DNA from: Xestospongia bergquistia
Taxonomy: Eukaryota > Porifera > Demospongiae > Haplosclerida > Petrosiidae
Reading direction: 5' to 3'
Length of the DNA: 64,000 bases
Assembly: GCA_963965975.1 (NCBI GenBank)
Contig: OZ014411.1
Location: forward strand, 8,061,501 to 8,125,500
Part shown: piece by piece, positions 45,083 to 58,381 of the stretch
Layout of the letters: the number at the start of each line of letters is the position of its first letter
How positions within the stretch are numbered: position 1 is the stretch's first letter
Notes under the pieces: generated by a model
The model's input: the letters and a program-made list of their open reading frames with translations, nothing else
Told to the model about the DNA's origin: nothing
Database searches by the model: none
Program-made: the position numbers and the translations under genes

Positions 45083-48000
45083 ATGGCATTTTCTTATCAA
45101 CCTGAACCTCTTCACAGATCAATCAAAAAGAAACGTACAGAATTTGATTTGACTTTACAACCACGTCAAACGATTGCTGCTATCGATTTTGGAACTACCT
45201 TCGTCTCTCTGTCATATACAACTAGTGGGGATGATAAAGTCAATACACTCAAACTTCATAGTACCTTTGAGAGAGTACCAAATGCTATATTACTGAAAAA
45301 AGTTCCTGGAAATAAATGTGTAGTGGAAGACTTTGGATTTAAAGCTCAGGCATCATACTGTAAAATACGAACTAGTGAACAACAAAATTATATTTATTTT
45401 GAGAGAATTAAAATGCTCTTGGAAAGAGATGAGGTTAGTACTGTTCTTATTGTTAGTCTTATAGTAGTTATCCATACATCACCAAACCAGTCTGTGATAT
45501 CATTGTGGTAATATTAAATGACCTGCATGTGATTGTCACTGTTTGAATTTAATAATTTACAACACATTTGGTTCCTGGCAGGGAAATGCTGCACTTAAAT
45601 GGGAGAGTAATAAAGTTATTTTCCAAGGTTTAGAGTTTGGTGTATAACGTCTTTAAAGGAATTGTACTAGGAGTCTAAGATATATACACGACAATATGGT
45701 TTCATAGCAAAAATGAATGCCATTTACTATCATTCAATCCAGTAATTAATCAATGTTACTATTTTTACAGGTTATACGTAATTAGGCGTATACAGGTTAT
45801 ATGTATTTAGCAATTTGTTTCATGCAAACAAATAGTAAATATCTATTAATTCATAACAAATTATCAGATTGACTAAACATTCTTAACGTAATGTCAATTC
45901 TATAACACAGCAATAATTAAAACAGTATGTGTTGACTTTCAGTTTGTATCCAACAATGTGCTACACAAATGAGAAATCTGTATAATCATATATTAGTTAA
46001 ATCAACCTATCAATTTTACATTGATATAATGTTCGTTAGTATTACTTATATAAAGTATATACAAATAGCTGTTATTTACTGTTTTATAACAACCTGACCT
46101 TTAATGAGGACTTTTATAGTCTGTTATTCTAATACCACAGTTTATGTAAGTGTCATTCAATATAAAACAATCTATATGTATCAATTATAATTTATTCTTG
46201 TAAAACTGAGTACTATATAGGTGTGGACACATAATCTATTTTGTGGTTATAATATAACTTTGACGTGATACTATACATTTTAAACCAGCATTAAATCTTT
46301 CTAGACAATTAATTATGTCAACAAAAAGCTAAGTTGCATGTAATAAATCTTTTGTAACCATCACCATTAAAATGGATTAGTAGATCTAACTAATCCATGA
46401 TCATTTACATTGCAAATAATAAAGAAACAAGATTAATTAAATATAATTAAACATCACATTCTGTCATTTATGTAGTTAACTGTCAAAGCAATGATGATTC
46501 TGTTTAACATCTTGTTAGTTAGAAAATATATAACTTTTATGGATGCTTCATGCTAAACCTATGTATGAGTATGACGGATGTTTCTATGTAATCTTTGCTA
46601 TTTAATTCTATGCATGATAAGGAATGTCACTATGAACATACCTCCATACTACACATATCCTGTATGTCCTTTTTTAGAATTAATTTGTATAAGTGCTTAC
46701 TTAAGTATATAAATATTGTCAGTTTGTAACGACAGTATTTCTGTTAGTCTGTAGATCGTAATACTACAATTAAGTCATTCAATGGTGGTGACTACTTTCT
46801 AGTTGAAGTTATAGCATTCATATTGAAATATTTGAAAGATTTATTATTGACAAGACTCACAGATGGGATCCGTTCACTTCGATCCACTGACTTTGACTGG
46901 GTGATTACTGTACCAGCTATTTGGAAAGCTAGAGCAAAGAGAATGATGAGAGAAGCTGCTTATCTGGTAAGTATCTTTCAAATAAATGTTTATAGTTAGT
47001 TTCATAAGACTTGAAGAGTTATCTCTTAACTAATAATGTATGTCATCTTTTACTTTAATAGTTACATTCATACCAAATAGTTAAGGAAAATTGTTATTAT
47101 TATAACTCTTTTCCATCGTACAGGCTTGTCTAACTTCTAATAAAACAGGAATTACTAGTTTCACTACTGTTGGACGAGGGCTACCAAGACCACCTGAAGA
47201 CAACCCAGAAAGATTAACCTTAGCTCTTGAACCTTAAGTAGCTGCTATATATGCTCAAAACTGCACTAAGAATGTTGTTTCAGTATCTCCACCTAAACGT
47301 TATATGGTCATAGATATTGGAGGTGGTACTGTAGATATCACAGTACAAGATCAAAAAGCTGATAAAGTCAGTGTAGTACTTACACCAATTGGAAATGCCT
47401 GGGGTGGAACAACAGTTAATAAAGCCTTTTCCAATATGTTAGGAGAAATTGTTGGTGAAAAGGAGTTCGGAAATTTTCTAAGTAGAAAAGGTGTCCACAA
47501 AGCCATTTTGAACAAACTCTTGTATTCTGAATTTGAAGAGGAGAAGAAAAAGTTTGGTGATAAGTACAAAGATGTTGCATCAGCTTCTGATGAGCTGATC
47601 GTTGACCTTCCATCATCTTTTGTTGATTACTATGGTGATAGAATTAGAGCTGAAGTACGTCGAATGGAAGGAGTGGAGTTTGAAGATGATGCCTTGTACA
47701 TTAAATATGGCCAGGTGGAAAAGAGACTGTTTCAACCAACAATTGATGGCATTGTCAAATGTACAATTACTGCTTTTGAGGAACTAGAAGAAAGAGTAGA
47801 TACTATATATCTTGTGGGTGGATTTGGTGGATGCCAATACATTTATAAAAAGCTGGAAGAAGCTATAAGACATTATCATAGAGTACATTATGACAAAATT
47901 GTTTGTCCTGAGCATGCCAATCTTGCTATTGCTACCGGAGCAGTTATGTGGCGTAAAAATCCTGGTGTGGTAGAATCTCGTAAAGCTGATGCCACTTATG

Positions 48001-48437
48001 GAATAAGTGTGTGTATTCCCTTTATAGATGGTAAACATAATGAACACTATCGATTTTATAACAAAGAACAGCGCCAACATAAATGTGATAATGTATTTGG
48101 TGTATTTCTCCAAAAGGATGAACTAGCAAAAGCTGACGAGGTTTTCACAACTTGTCTAGTTCCTTCCTATCAAGCTGATACTGCTATGTCTCTCACAATT
48201 TACACAACTCCAAATTTAGGAGTACAATATGTAAAAGATAAACAAGGAAAAGCAACTGTCCGAAAAATAGGTGAATTAGTAATTGATATACCCAACCCAG
48301 ACAATATTCCAAGGGAAGAACGTATCGTTGATGTTACAATGGATTTTAGTAGTACAGAAATTCAAGCTAAAGCCAAGTATCGTGTGAATGGGCAAGAAGT
48401 TAAAACTGTTTGTGATTTTTTGTCTGCACAAATTTAA
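45083..48437 (+). pseudogene. HSPA12-like gene with a single premature stop
   Basis: Three exons with perfect structure: 45083-45433 (117 codons), 46748-46966 (73), 47124-48437 (437 plus stop). Introns are 1314 and 157 bp, phase 0. The only lesion is TAA at 47235-47237, codon 228, where the paralogue at 58459 has GAA (LALEPEVAAIY). Translation would give 227 residues lacking the phosphate-2 and adenosine motifs. Everything downstream, including VIDIGGGTVDITVQ and DTIYLVGGFGGCQYIYKKL, is intact and open. It is therefore a very young pseudogene, a segregating null allele, a sequencing error or a readthrough case. It is grouped with 50651 and 58459 by MAFSYQPEPL-type starts and the TTPNLGVQYVKDKQGK block. 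Confidence 0.85.
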
Positions 48438-50650
48438 ATTTTTCATGACAATCTTAATATCAATAAATTTTAAAATAGATTAGTTGTTTTAACCAATTGA
48501 TGATCTCTTTGATTGCAGTAAGGGATTTCCAATGCTACACCTAGCAGCTATTGATTTGTTGAACAGCTTCTGCATTTTAGCCTATACCACTCTAGGTTAT
48601 CAAGTAGTATAAACATTCATACTTGGTGGTGTCCATGAACAAGTGCCTAACTCTATATAGTGTTACATAAGGAGCTGATGAATGTTGAGTAGTAGAACGT
48701 AAATTCAAAGCCCATAATGTCTTTGTAAAGATGAAGCCACTTGTTTGTTTTACTATATTTATTTTGAAAAAATGGAGATTTTTGATAGAGATGATGTGAT
48801 CTTGGTTAGACTCTGATTCAAGTTTTTGTTAATATACAATTTATTGGTATCCATTTCATGGCACAGTTGCAAAAATTCATTATTATAAAGGTAGGTGGTT
48901 TATGATAATAGTTCAGCATGGTAGCCTTTCATTGTCAGCCTCTCCCTTAATTGATTGAAGGGTCTTGTGGATTTCTCATTTGTTAATCTAAGCACTTGCA
49001 AATCCAAATTTAATAAAAAACATGCCACCTTAATAATAACCAATATATTGTGAATTTAATTGGCCTCTGTATTAGAACTGATAATGATTACTTTAAAGCA
49101 TCATCTGCAAACTAGCTAATAACACTCTTAAAGAAAAGTAATTGAAGTAAGGGAGACTAACTTAGATATCTTTGCATGCCCAACTTCTCCCTCTGTGGTA
49201 AGGGAGAGGGACAGCTCACAGGAATTTGGTGAACATGCATACATTATTTAGTGTATATTTAGCGTATGTTAATAATTATACAGCTACCAGTCTTATAGAT
49301 ATTTTGAAGGTAAATATATCCTTTTCTACGTAAGACATTTGCTCCATTGTTCTGCCTTTGCCTTAGTCAGGGAATGTAGGGAAATTAAGAAAGGTGAAAA
49401 AGACAGCATATGAATTTAACTATTCAGGATTAATAATAAACTAGCAGCCAATGTCTACCAGTCATTTTTGGATGTGACTATAAGACATGGCACACATGGC
49501 ACTTTCAAGTCCATATTTAAACACTGCTGACAAAGAAGTCTTGTTATATTTGTCTCAGGTAATTGTTAAGAGAATTTGTCATATAATTGTACTGGTTGTT
49601 GTAGGTATTTAGAATTTCTTAAGTAATGGAAGGATATTACTTTTTGATTTCTCCAAAGTACCAGCTCCACAAAGCATGCATTGTAAAAAATTCAAATTCA
49701 TTTGCTTCTTCACTTATTGGATAATGTGTTAGACTTTGGTCCAATATCTTCATTTGTACAGAGAGGTATAGACTTAAATCATTTAGATGTGAAGCCTAAA
49801 ACAGCTATAATAAGGAAACTTAATCTGTTTAGCAATAGGCTATGTATTATCAGAGACATTGGCACTAAAGCTGTTACCTCTGAGCAACTTGCACATATTT
49901 GTTCTGGAGACAAACTATCAAATGAAGATACTTAGTTACTTTCACTGCTATTAATGTTGTTATATATGATCACTATTTTGTAGAGCTGGAGGTGGTTTGG
50001 TAAAACAATATCCTAATCCTGAATTGCAGCATTTTTAGTCATGCCTCATCTCTGATAAAGCCATTTATCAGTCAGGAGCACTCAGAATGGTTAGTTAATG
50101 TTTCTTGACTCACATTTCTTTTTTCAAAAAAGGAAAAAGGAATTTCATATAGTTTGGCGACTTTTCTCCTTAGAAGCTTTAGTTATCTTCCAGTGCAGGA
50201 GTTGATGATCAAACCAAATTAAGTTTTCATGTAAAGAAATTGAAGAGAATGAAGTTTTAAAAGAATTTAGTATAATCAGTAGCTTGTGGCTTGTGGTGGT
50301 CTACACAGATAGACAGTGAAGAAGTCCAAACAGATGATATTGACTTTGAGCATGACTGAAGTAATTCTTCATTTACCCATAATGTTAAGAACATCAACGC
50401 ATGTTTGTTTGCTGTGAAAAATGATTTTATTAAATAAGAACTCATTGACTATTAAGCAGATCTGCTACAACAGTAACAACACTGAAGCATTATTGTGTAA
50501 GTAATATTTCTAATTAGCGATGCGCGTAGGGGGTGTTACCGGAAATGATTACACATCAATGTATCCCCATTCCTGTTCCAATGTGGAAATTCAGTATTGA
50601 TAACTAACTATTATTGGCTGTGTAGTCCGAAGAGGTCGTCGACCTTCAAG
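48438..50650 (+). mobile_element. Spacer with KDZ-like transposase relic, copy 2
   Basis: After the exon 1 relic, this copy keeps the clearest C-terminal part. 49702-49935 reads MLLHLLDNVLDFGPISSF and continues through KLNLFSNRLCIIRDIGTKAV to EQLAHICSGDKL. This fits the LLLHLxDNxxxFGPxSSF...NRxxPSRDI signature of KDZ-like transposases. Near 49440 a KLAANVYQSF remnant is visible, and near 50305 the EVQTDDIDFEHD tail. The catalytic half seen at 56410 is missing here. Inactive. Confidence 0.5.
48540..48800 (+). pseudogene. Exon 1 relic of the divergent HSPA12-like type
   Basis: Nucleotide and protein matches to exon 1 of the 38452 gene: AAIDLLNSFCILAYTTLG near the start, then ILGGVHEQVPNSI, and an IYFEKMEIFDRDDV-like end. 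Several stops and frameshifts. Same position relative to the next gene as the relic at 42045. Confidence 0.75.
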
Positions 50651-53600
50651 ATGGCATTTTCTTATCAACCTGAACCTCTTCGCAGATCAGATAAAAAGAA
50701 ACGTACAGAATTCGATTCGACTTTACAACCACGTCAGACGATTGCTGCTATCGATTTTGGAACTACCTTCGTCTCTCTGGCGTATACAACTAGAGGAGAT
50801 GATAAAGTCAATACACTCAAACTTCATAGTACATTTGAGAGAGTACCAAATGCTATATTATTAAAAAAAATTCCTGGAAATAAATGTGTAGTGGAAGACT
50901 TTGGTTCAAAAGCTCAGGCATCATATTGTAAAATTCGAACTAGTGAGTAACAAAATTATATTTATTTTGAGAGAATTAAAATGCTCTTGGAAAGAGATGA
51001 GGTTAGTACTGTTCTCATTGTTAGTCTTACAGTAGTTAACCATACATCATCAAATCAGTCTGTGATACCATTGTAGTAATATTAAATGACCTGTATGATT
51101 GTATTCATTGAATTTTTAAAAATTTACAATACGTCTTGGCTGCTGGCAGAGAAATGATGTACTTTAACAGAAAAGTAATAAAGTAAGGTTCCAAGGTTTA
51201 GAGTTTAGTGTATAACAACTTTAAAGGAATTGTACTAAGATACATGCAACATTCTAGTTTCATCACAGAAATGCATACCATTTACTATCATTCAATCCAA
51301 GAATTTTTCAGTGTTACTATTTTTGTCTTTTATGTCTGGTACAATTCCTATCCTGTAGTACATCACCAATGAAATCAGTATGAAATTGACTTTCAGTTCA
51401 GTTCAGCTTACTACATACATACAGAGCTCTTTAATCAACCAATCAATTTTATAGTGATATAATTAACAGTTTACATAGAGTTTATGAAATAGCTGTTTTG
51501 ATAATGACATGACTTTTAATGATGACCTTTATAGTCTGTTATTCTTGATGCCACATTTTATGTTAGTGTCATTCAATACATGTACAAAACAACCTATGTA
51601 TATAAAGTATGTACTATTCTTGTAAAACTGAGTACTATATAGGTGTGGACACATACACTGTTTTGTGGTTATAATATAACTTTGATGTGATACTCTTATC
51701 ATATATTCTAAACAAGCAATAAAACTTTTAGACTAATGATTTTTTCAAAGCTGACCTACATTCTAAAACTTTTTTAAACCAAACTGTATAAATTGATTGG
51801 TAGATCTAACCAATCCATGTCATTTATCTTGCAAATAATAAAGAACAAGATGAGTAAACATCACATTTTGTCATTACTATAATATACAAATAAACTGATG
51901 ACAGTGTGTATGTAGTTAACTGTCAAAGCAATGATGATTCTGTTGAACTTAACATCTCAATACTTAACAAGAAAATTCATGGATAGTACATGTGTACAAG
52001 GGATATCGTTATGTACGTTGTACATATAGTAGCTTTGCTATGTCATTGTGTGTATGATGAGGATTATTACTATCAGCATAACTCTTAGCCTTGTACCCAG
52101 GCGTCCGCGAAAGAAAAGAAAGCCTGGTAACTACTGTTTGCACATGCATTTAATTTCCACAAATTTCTTGGAAAATAGTATACTCTAGGAATTCTTTGTC
52201 AACTATGGCATCAAAAATCCTTTTACCACAATGTCAGACTATTAATGATGGCTACTTGTAGTACTGATAGAAACTTTTCTGATGTTCTACTCTATACTCT
52301 AAAGCAGCAAGCAACTCTTGTTAATTGAAGCTATATATGATGGTAAAGATGTCTTCATGTGGTTTGAACTGAACAAGCTTGTGGGTTTTTTTGCTTCGAC
52401 TAAATCTCTGCACAACTGACAAACTCGAATAGCCATGCTTAAACTGTTGTAGTAAATGAAACATCATCAATATAAACCTAGCCCATTTGTTTCATTGTTT
52501 AACTTAAAATATTGTAATTATGATATCACTATATTGCATAAATTGCAATAATTACATGCATGCACAAGCAGTAGTTACCAGGCTTTCTTTTCTATCGTGA
52601 ATGCCTGGGAATGAGGCTACATAACTCCATATTACACATTCTTATGTCCTTTTTTACAATCAATTTGTATAAGTGCTTACTTAAGTATAAATATATTGTC
52701 AGTTTGTAACGACAATATTTCTGTTAGTCTGTAGATCGTAATACTACAATCAAGTCATTCAATGGTGGTGACTACTTTCTAGTTGAAGTTATAGCATTCA
52801 TATTGAAATATTTGAAAGATTTATTATTGGCCAGACTCACATACGGGATCCGTTCACTTCAATCCACAGACTTTGACTGGGTGATTACTGTACCAGCTAT
52901 TTGGAAAGCTAGAGCAAAGAGAATGATGAGAGAATCTGCTTATTTGGTAAGTATCTTTCAAATAAATGTTTATAGTTGCATAAGACTTAGAAATTTATGT
53001 TAGTCAAAATGCTTGCCATCTTCCTAATAGCTATATTTATACTAAATAGCAAAACAGCATTGCTATTACTATAACTTACTTCCATTATGTAGGCTTGTTT
53101 AACTTCTAACAAAACAGGAATCATTAGTTTCACTACTGTTGGACGAGGGCTACCAAGACCACCTGAAGACAACCCAGAGAGATTATCCCTAGCTCTTGAA
53201 CCTGAAGTAGCTGCTATATATGCTCAAAACTACACTAAGAATGTTGTGTCAGTGTCTCCACCTAAACGTTATATGGTCATAGATATTGGAGGTGGTACTG
53301 TAGATATCACAGTACAAGATGAGACAGCTGATAAAGTCAGTGTAGTACTTACACCAATTGGAAATGCCTGGGGTGGAACAACAGTTAATAAAGCCTTTTC
53401 CAATATGCTAGGAGAAATTGTTAGTGAAAAGGAGTTCGGAAGCTTTTTAAGTAGAAAGAGTGTCCACAAAGCCATCTTGAACAAACTCTTGTATTCCGAA
53501 TTTGAAGAGGAAAAGAAGTTTGGTGACAAGTATAAAGCTGTTGCAACAGCTTCTGATGAGCTGATCGTTGACCTTCCATCATCTTTTGTTGATTACTATG

Positions 53601-54396
53601 GTGATAAGATTAGAGCTAGAGTACGTCAAATGGAAGGAGTGGAGTTTGAAGATGATGCCTTGTACATTAAATATGGTCATGTAGAAAAGAGACTGTTTCA
53701 ACCAACAATTGATGGCATTGTCAAATGTACAATTACTGCTTTTAAGGAACTAGAAGAAAGAGTAGATACTATATATCTTGTAGGTGGATTTGGTGGATCC
53801 CAGTACATTTATAAAAAGTTACAAGAAGCTATAAGGCATTATCATGGAGTACATTATGACAAAATTGTTTGTCCTGAGCATCCCAATCTTGCTATTGCCA
53901 CTGGAGCAGTTATGTGGCGTAAAAATCCTGGTGTGGTAGAATCTCATAAAGCTGATGCCACCTATGGAATATCTATGTTTATTAACTTTATTGATGGTGA
54001 ACATGATGAGCACTATCGATTTTATAACAACAGGTGTATAAATGTTATGATATATTTTGTGTTTTTCTAAAAAAAGGTGAACTAGCAAAAGTTGACGAGG
54101 TTTTCACAACTTGTCTAGTTCCTTCCTATCAAGACAATACTATTATGTCTCTCACAATCTACACAACTCCAAATTTAGGAGTACAGTATGTAAAAGATAA
54201 ACAAGGAAAAGCAACTGTCCGAAAAATAGGTGAATTAGAAATTGAAATACCCAACCCAGACAATCTTCCAAGGGAAGAACATATCGTTGATGTTACAATG
54301 GATTGTAGTAGTACAGAAATACAAGCTAAAGCCAAGTATCGTGTGAATGGGCAAGAAGTTAAAACTGTTTGTGATTTTTTGTCTGCACAAATATAG
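50651..54396 (+). pseudogene. HSPA12-like pseudogene: nonsense, frameshift and intron insertion
   Basis: Exons 50651-51001, 52728-52946 and 53093-54396 keep normal splice sites. Lesions: TAA at 50948-50950 (codon 100, CAA in the paralogues); a frameshift near 54030-54040 in the FYNNRCINVM/YKCYDIFCVF region; loss of one Lys codon in EEEKKFGDK. Conserved-site changes include REAA to RESA at the exon 2 end and DFSSTE to DCSSTE in the tail. Motifs DFGTT, VIDIGGGTVDITVQ and DTIYLVGGFGGSQYIYKKL remain. Intron 1 (1726 bp) carries a 535-bp TIR element absent from its two siblings. It is clearly non-functional, older as a pseudogene than the 45083 copy. Confidence 0.92.
52085..52619. mobile_element. 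535-bp TIR element with 8-bp target duplication (hAT-like MITE)
   Basis: It is inserted in intron 1 of the pseudogene at 50651-54396. Terminal inverted repeats of about 60 bp (52085-52146 against 52558-52619) agree at roughly four of five positions. The ends read TTAGCCTTGTACCCAGG and, on the reverse strand, TAGCCTCATTCCCAGG. It is flanked by a perfect 8-bp duplication CATAACTC (52077-52084 and 52620-52627). The matching sites near 46640 and 60205 in the siblings are uninterrupted. An 8-bp duplication is typical of hAT elements. There is no transposase inside, so it is non-autonomous. Confidence 0.88.
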
Positions 54397-54579
54397 ATTT
54401 TTCATGACAATCTTGATTTTAATACAATTTTAAAATTGATTCGTGTTTAATTAAATGATGATCACTTGGGTTGCATACATGCCTACAAAGTATTTCATCA
54501 TTGGAAAGCGTCAATAATATATATATGTTGTTTTGATTACTAATTACTATAGGATTGACAGTTCATCTACTTTCAACAC

Positions 54580-54740
54580 TATTTGATTGACATTCCTAAT
54601 CCTGATAACACACCCAGAGAAGATCATAAAATGTATGCATAATGGATATTAGTAGTACAGAAATACAAGCCAAAGGTAGGTTCTCTCTTACTGTAAAGAA
54701 GTTAAAGTTGTGTTGACTTATATTTTGACTTATTTACAAT
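54580..54740 (+). pseudogene. Tail relic of the divergent HSPA12-like type
   Basis: Matches the last about 50 codons of the 38452 gene (IDIPNPDNTPREDHK-like, ISSTEIQAKGRFSLT-like, then YLQ and stop). The match continues into its 3' flank (AATGCTTTATTAAACGTTGT) for about 150 bp more. One or more frameshifts. This shows that the duplicated block began within a 38452-type gene. Confidence 0.85.
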
Positions 54741-57700
54741 GAAATGCTTTATTAAACGTTGTCTTTTGCCAATTCAACATGTTTCAATATTTTAGACATT
54801 AATTCTGTATTTCTTCTAATTAGATGTCTGATGTTTTATATTTGTTGCTAGTGCAAGTTGATATTCCCCTTGGAATTCCCCATGCTACACCTAGTGGGTG
54901 GAGTAATGAGATTGCTCTAATTAGGTTGGTAAAGATGGGATGACAGTAATGACAGGCCATGTGGTTGTCTTAATTAATTTTTTTCAAATCATGGAGATTA
55001 GGTAATCTTGGTAAGACTTGGGTTTGTTTTTGTTAATATACATGTATATATAATTTATTAGTACATATGAGTGATACAATTGCAAAAATATTTTATAATA
55101 AAGGTTGTTCATCAATATCACATATATAATATAATATATAGCATGGTAGGTTTATAGCCTGACATAATAAGCCTCTCTCTTAATTAATTGAAGGGTCTGG
55201 TGGATTGTTAATCAAAACACTTGTAAATGGTAATTTAATGAAATTAAAATGTGCTATGTTAATAACCAATACATTATGAATTTAATTGGCCTCTGTATTA
55301 GAACTGATACTGGTTACTTTAAAGCATTATCTGCAAGCTTGCTGATAGAAAAGTAATTGAAGTTGGGAGGACAAACATAGTCTTATGTAGCCAACTCCTC
55401 CTCTGCTGTAAGGGAGAAGGGTTGGATACAGGTTACTATATTTCTTTATACTGACTAGTGTACCTCACATAGCCATGAATCTTTACCAATTACTTAAACA
55501 AGATTATTATATTAATAGTATTTGACAAAATTTGGGAGACTTAATTTATACTAATACCAGCCTAGCCTCCCCCTCCCTTCCCTATCCTTATGATCTTTAT
55601 TATACATGTAAACAGTTACCAACAACTGTCAGCAGTAAATAGCTATTAAGTTATTACAAAAGTCACTTAAAACCTAAAACATACAATTACTTAAGCCAGA
55701 TGCAGGAAACAGCTGAAAAACATCACAATGATGACAAAATATTGTCAGACCAAGTTACATACTCTTCAAAATAAGTGTCTTATGCTTAGTCTTCTTTTAA
55801 TAATGATAATAATGGAGATGATGGGAAGATGATATAAGAGGTTGAAGACTTCACTGACAGCTCATGGGAAATTGTTATTTAACATGCTATATTTAGTGTA
55901 TATTTAACGATTATACAAGTACCAGTATTATAGATGTTTTGAGCCAAGATGGTGAACATAAGCTCTATCCATTTCCATCAATGTTGTTTGTGCTTATATT
56001 CAACCTTCTCCATAGTCCTCAACCAATTGTTAGTATAACATTATAGCAATGTTATTTGTCAATGATTGTTTTAACATAGGAGATTTTAGTGCTAAGTTCA
56101 TTTAGTTCATGTTGAAAAGCTGTGTCATGGACATTCCCAGGTTGTGGACTGTCAAGACATTCCTGAATTTGTATCTCCCTTCAAATTATTTAAATAACTT
56201 CACATAATATAAAAATGCAATATTGCCTATATAACAGGTTTATATGACAATGACATCCCAATTTATGTCAACTTTACAAGACAAGTCATGTTATGATAAA
56301 TGGCAAACCCTGTGAATAGGGATAAACCTGCATATTTAGTTAAACTTATTTCAAATAGAACTTGACTTCTACTAGTCCAAATGAAAGTTCATACATACAA
56401 GTGTAATAATCTACTTTTTTATTACTACAGGAATTTTCAGTTTCTTCCATTGAATGTAGAACAGAAGGGAAGCCAGTATTTGTTGTTCATGTGACATTGT
56501 AGAGTGATGACGTAGTTGGTAATGAAAGTAAGAAATGGCACAAACTTAATTACTGGTGTGCTCTGTTATCTGGACTACCTAAACATGAGAATGCTGGAAA
56601 CATCCATTTGCTATTGTGTTCTGACCATGTTACTTCTCTGGATATGACTATGGCTATTACAGATAAAGTAACTAACTCCATTGGAAACATGGTATTAAAG
56701 TGTATGATGGCTTCTTTGAGATGGATATGATAGTTATGTATCTGTCATTTGTATAATTTGTGATAATCTAAAAGCCTCAGAAATATGCAGCCATTTAGGA
56801 AGCTCAGAGAGAATGAATATGCTTTGTGAGTTGAAGCCTATTCATTACGTGTGATATTAATTATATTTCTTTTGGGTTGATAAAGAAATTCTTATTGGTC
56901 TAGAAACATTAAAGACTTTAGACCAAACTCTGATGTATCTGAATGATATCATGCAGATCAAAAAGTAGGAAAGTTGGGAAAGATGAATAGCATACAGCAT
57001 ATGAACAGCATATGAATTGAAATAACCTAATCCATTATAAAAGTTATTAGCAGATCTGTATAGGTAAGAAATATATTTTATCAATCATGCATGTTGTTTG
57101 ATTAATAACACTCTATACATGTAGGAGTATGTCAGTAGAAGGATTACATAGTATTTTACTTAGGTCCCGTCCCATAAACATCTTTTGAAAGATGTCATGA
57201 AACAGCTTGTAAGTCAATAAAGAGTGAGATACTGGCTCATGTTTTTGTCTTTAAATATTCATAGATTGATAATAAACTAGTAGCCAATGTCTCTATATCA
57301 TCACAAGTCATTTGTTGGATATGTGACTACAAGACATTGCACAAATAGCACTTTTCATCATAGGTCCATATTTAAGCACTACTGACAAGGAAGTCTTGTT
57401 TTATTTGTCTTAGGTATTTAAGAGCTAGAATTAGTCATATAAATGTAAATTGTACTATTTGTTGTAGATTTTTAGAATTTCTTCTGTAGCGGAAAGGTAT
57501 CATATTTCAGTTACTTTCACTGCTATTAATGTTATTATATGATCACTATTTTTAGAGCTAGAGATGGTATAGTTAAGAACTTTAATTTGATAAAGTCATT
57601 TATTAGCAGGGGCACTCAGAAAGGTAAGTTAATATTTCTTGACTTACATTTCAGTTTTCAAATAAAGTAAAAGAAGAATTTCATATAGTTCAGTGACTAT

Positions 57701-58373
57701 TTTCCTGAGAGGCTTTAGTTATATTACAGTGTGGAAGTTGGTGATCAAACCAAATCAAGTTTTCACATGAAGAAGTTAAAGAAGATGAAGTAAAGAAAGT
57801 CTTGACAAACAGTAATAAAAAAGTTCAATTATGGATTGAATTATAAACTTATTAATATAGATTATATTAGCTAAACTTTTTACCTATCTCTAATGTACAT
57901 TTACATCATGGGTAGTTATGAGTCCTTTTAATGAACTAATATCTGCTATAGAAACAAATGAACCAATTTTGGATGAGTTTCAATGTCCTCTCTTAGATCT
58001 TTGCTATTATATTTACTTGTCTCTAGTATCATATGTATTGACTGCTATGTCTATTATCTGTTCATGTTTAGATCATATTAATTTTATTTAAAACTAAAAG
58101 AAAATCGAGATGGATGGTAAAGAAATTCAAACAGATGATATTGATTTTGAGCATGTGACTGGTAATTCTTCGTACATCCTTAATATTTACAACATCAATA
58201 CATATTTGTTTGCTATAAAACGATCAATAATGATTAGAAATTGTTTTTATTAAGTAATAACTCATTAATTATTAGGCAAACCTGTTGCAATACTGAAGCA
58301 TTATTGTTACAAACATGACATACAACAACTTAAGTTTCTCATTAGCGGTAGTGGGTGTTACTCGAAATGATTG
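54741..58373 (+). mobile_element. Spacer with KDZ-like transposase relic, copy 3 (best preserved)
   Basis: At 56410-56720 the plus strand reads EFSVSSIECRTEGKPVFVVH, then SDDVVGNESKKWHKLNYWCA, LLSGLPKHENAGNIHLLLC and SDHVTSLDMTMAI, with one stop. This strongly recalls the DDTSGNxSKKWNKH...LAGLPR segment of KDZ-like transposases. It is followed by VDKEILIGLETLKTLDQTL (56876), SMSVEGLHSILL (57125) and ETNEPILDEFQCPLLDL (57950). No continuous frame. Its 5' part (about 54860-56390) is spacer homologous to 42000-43050, with a hairpin-like CCTCC...GGGAGAAGG near 55385-55430. Confidence 0.5.
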
Positions 58374-58381
58374 TGACGTCA
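58374..58381 (+). promoter_or_regulatory. Perfect CRE site TGACGTCA
   Basis: Full palindromic cAMP-response element 78-85 bp upstream of the ATG at 58459. TGACGTAA occupies the same place before 45083. It is likely a bZIP (CREB/ATF) binding site if used. Confidence 0.45.
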
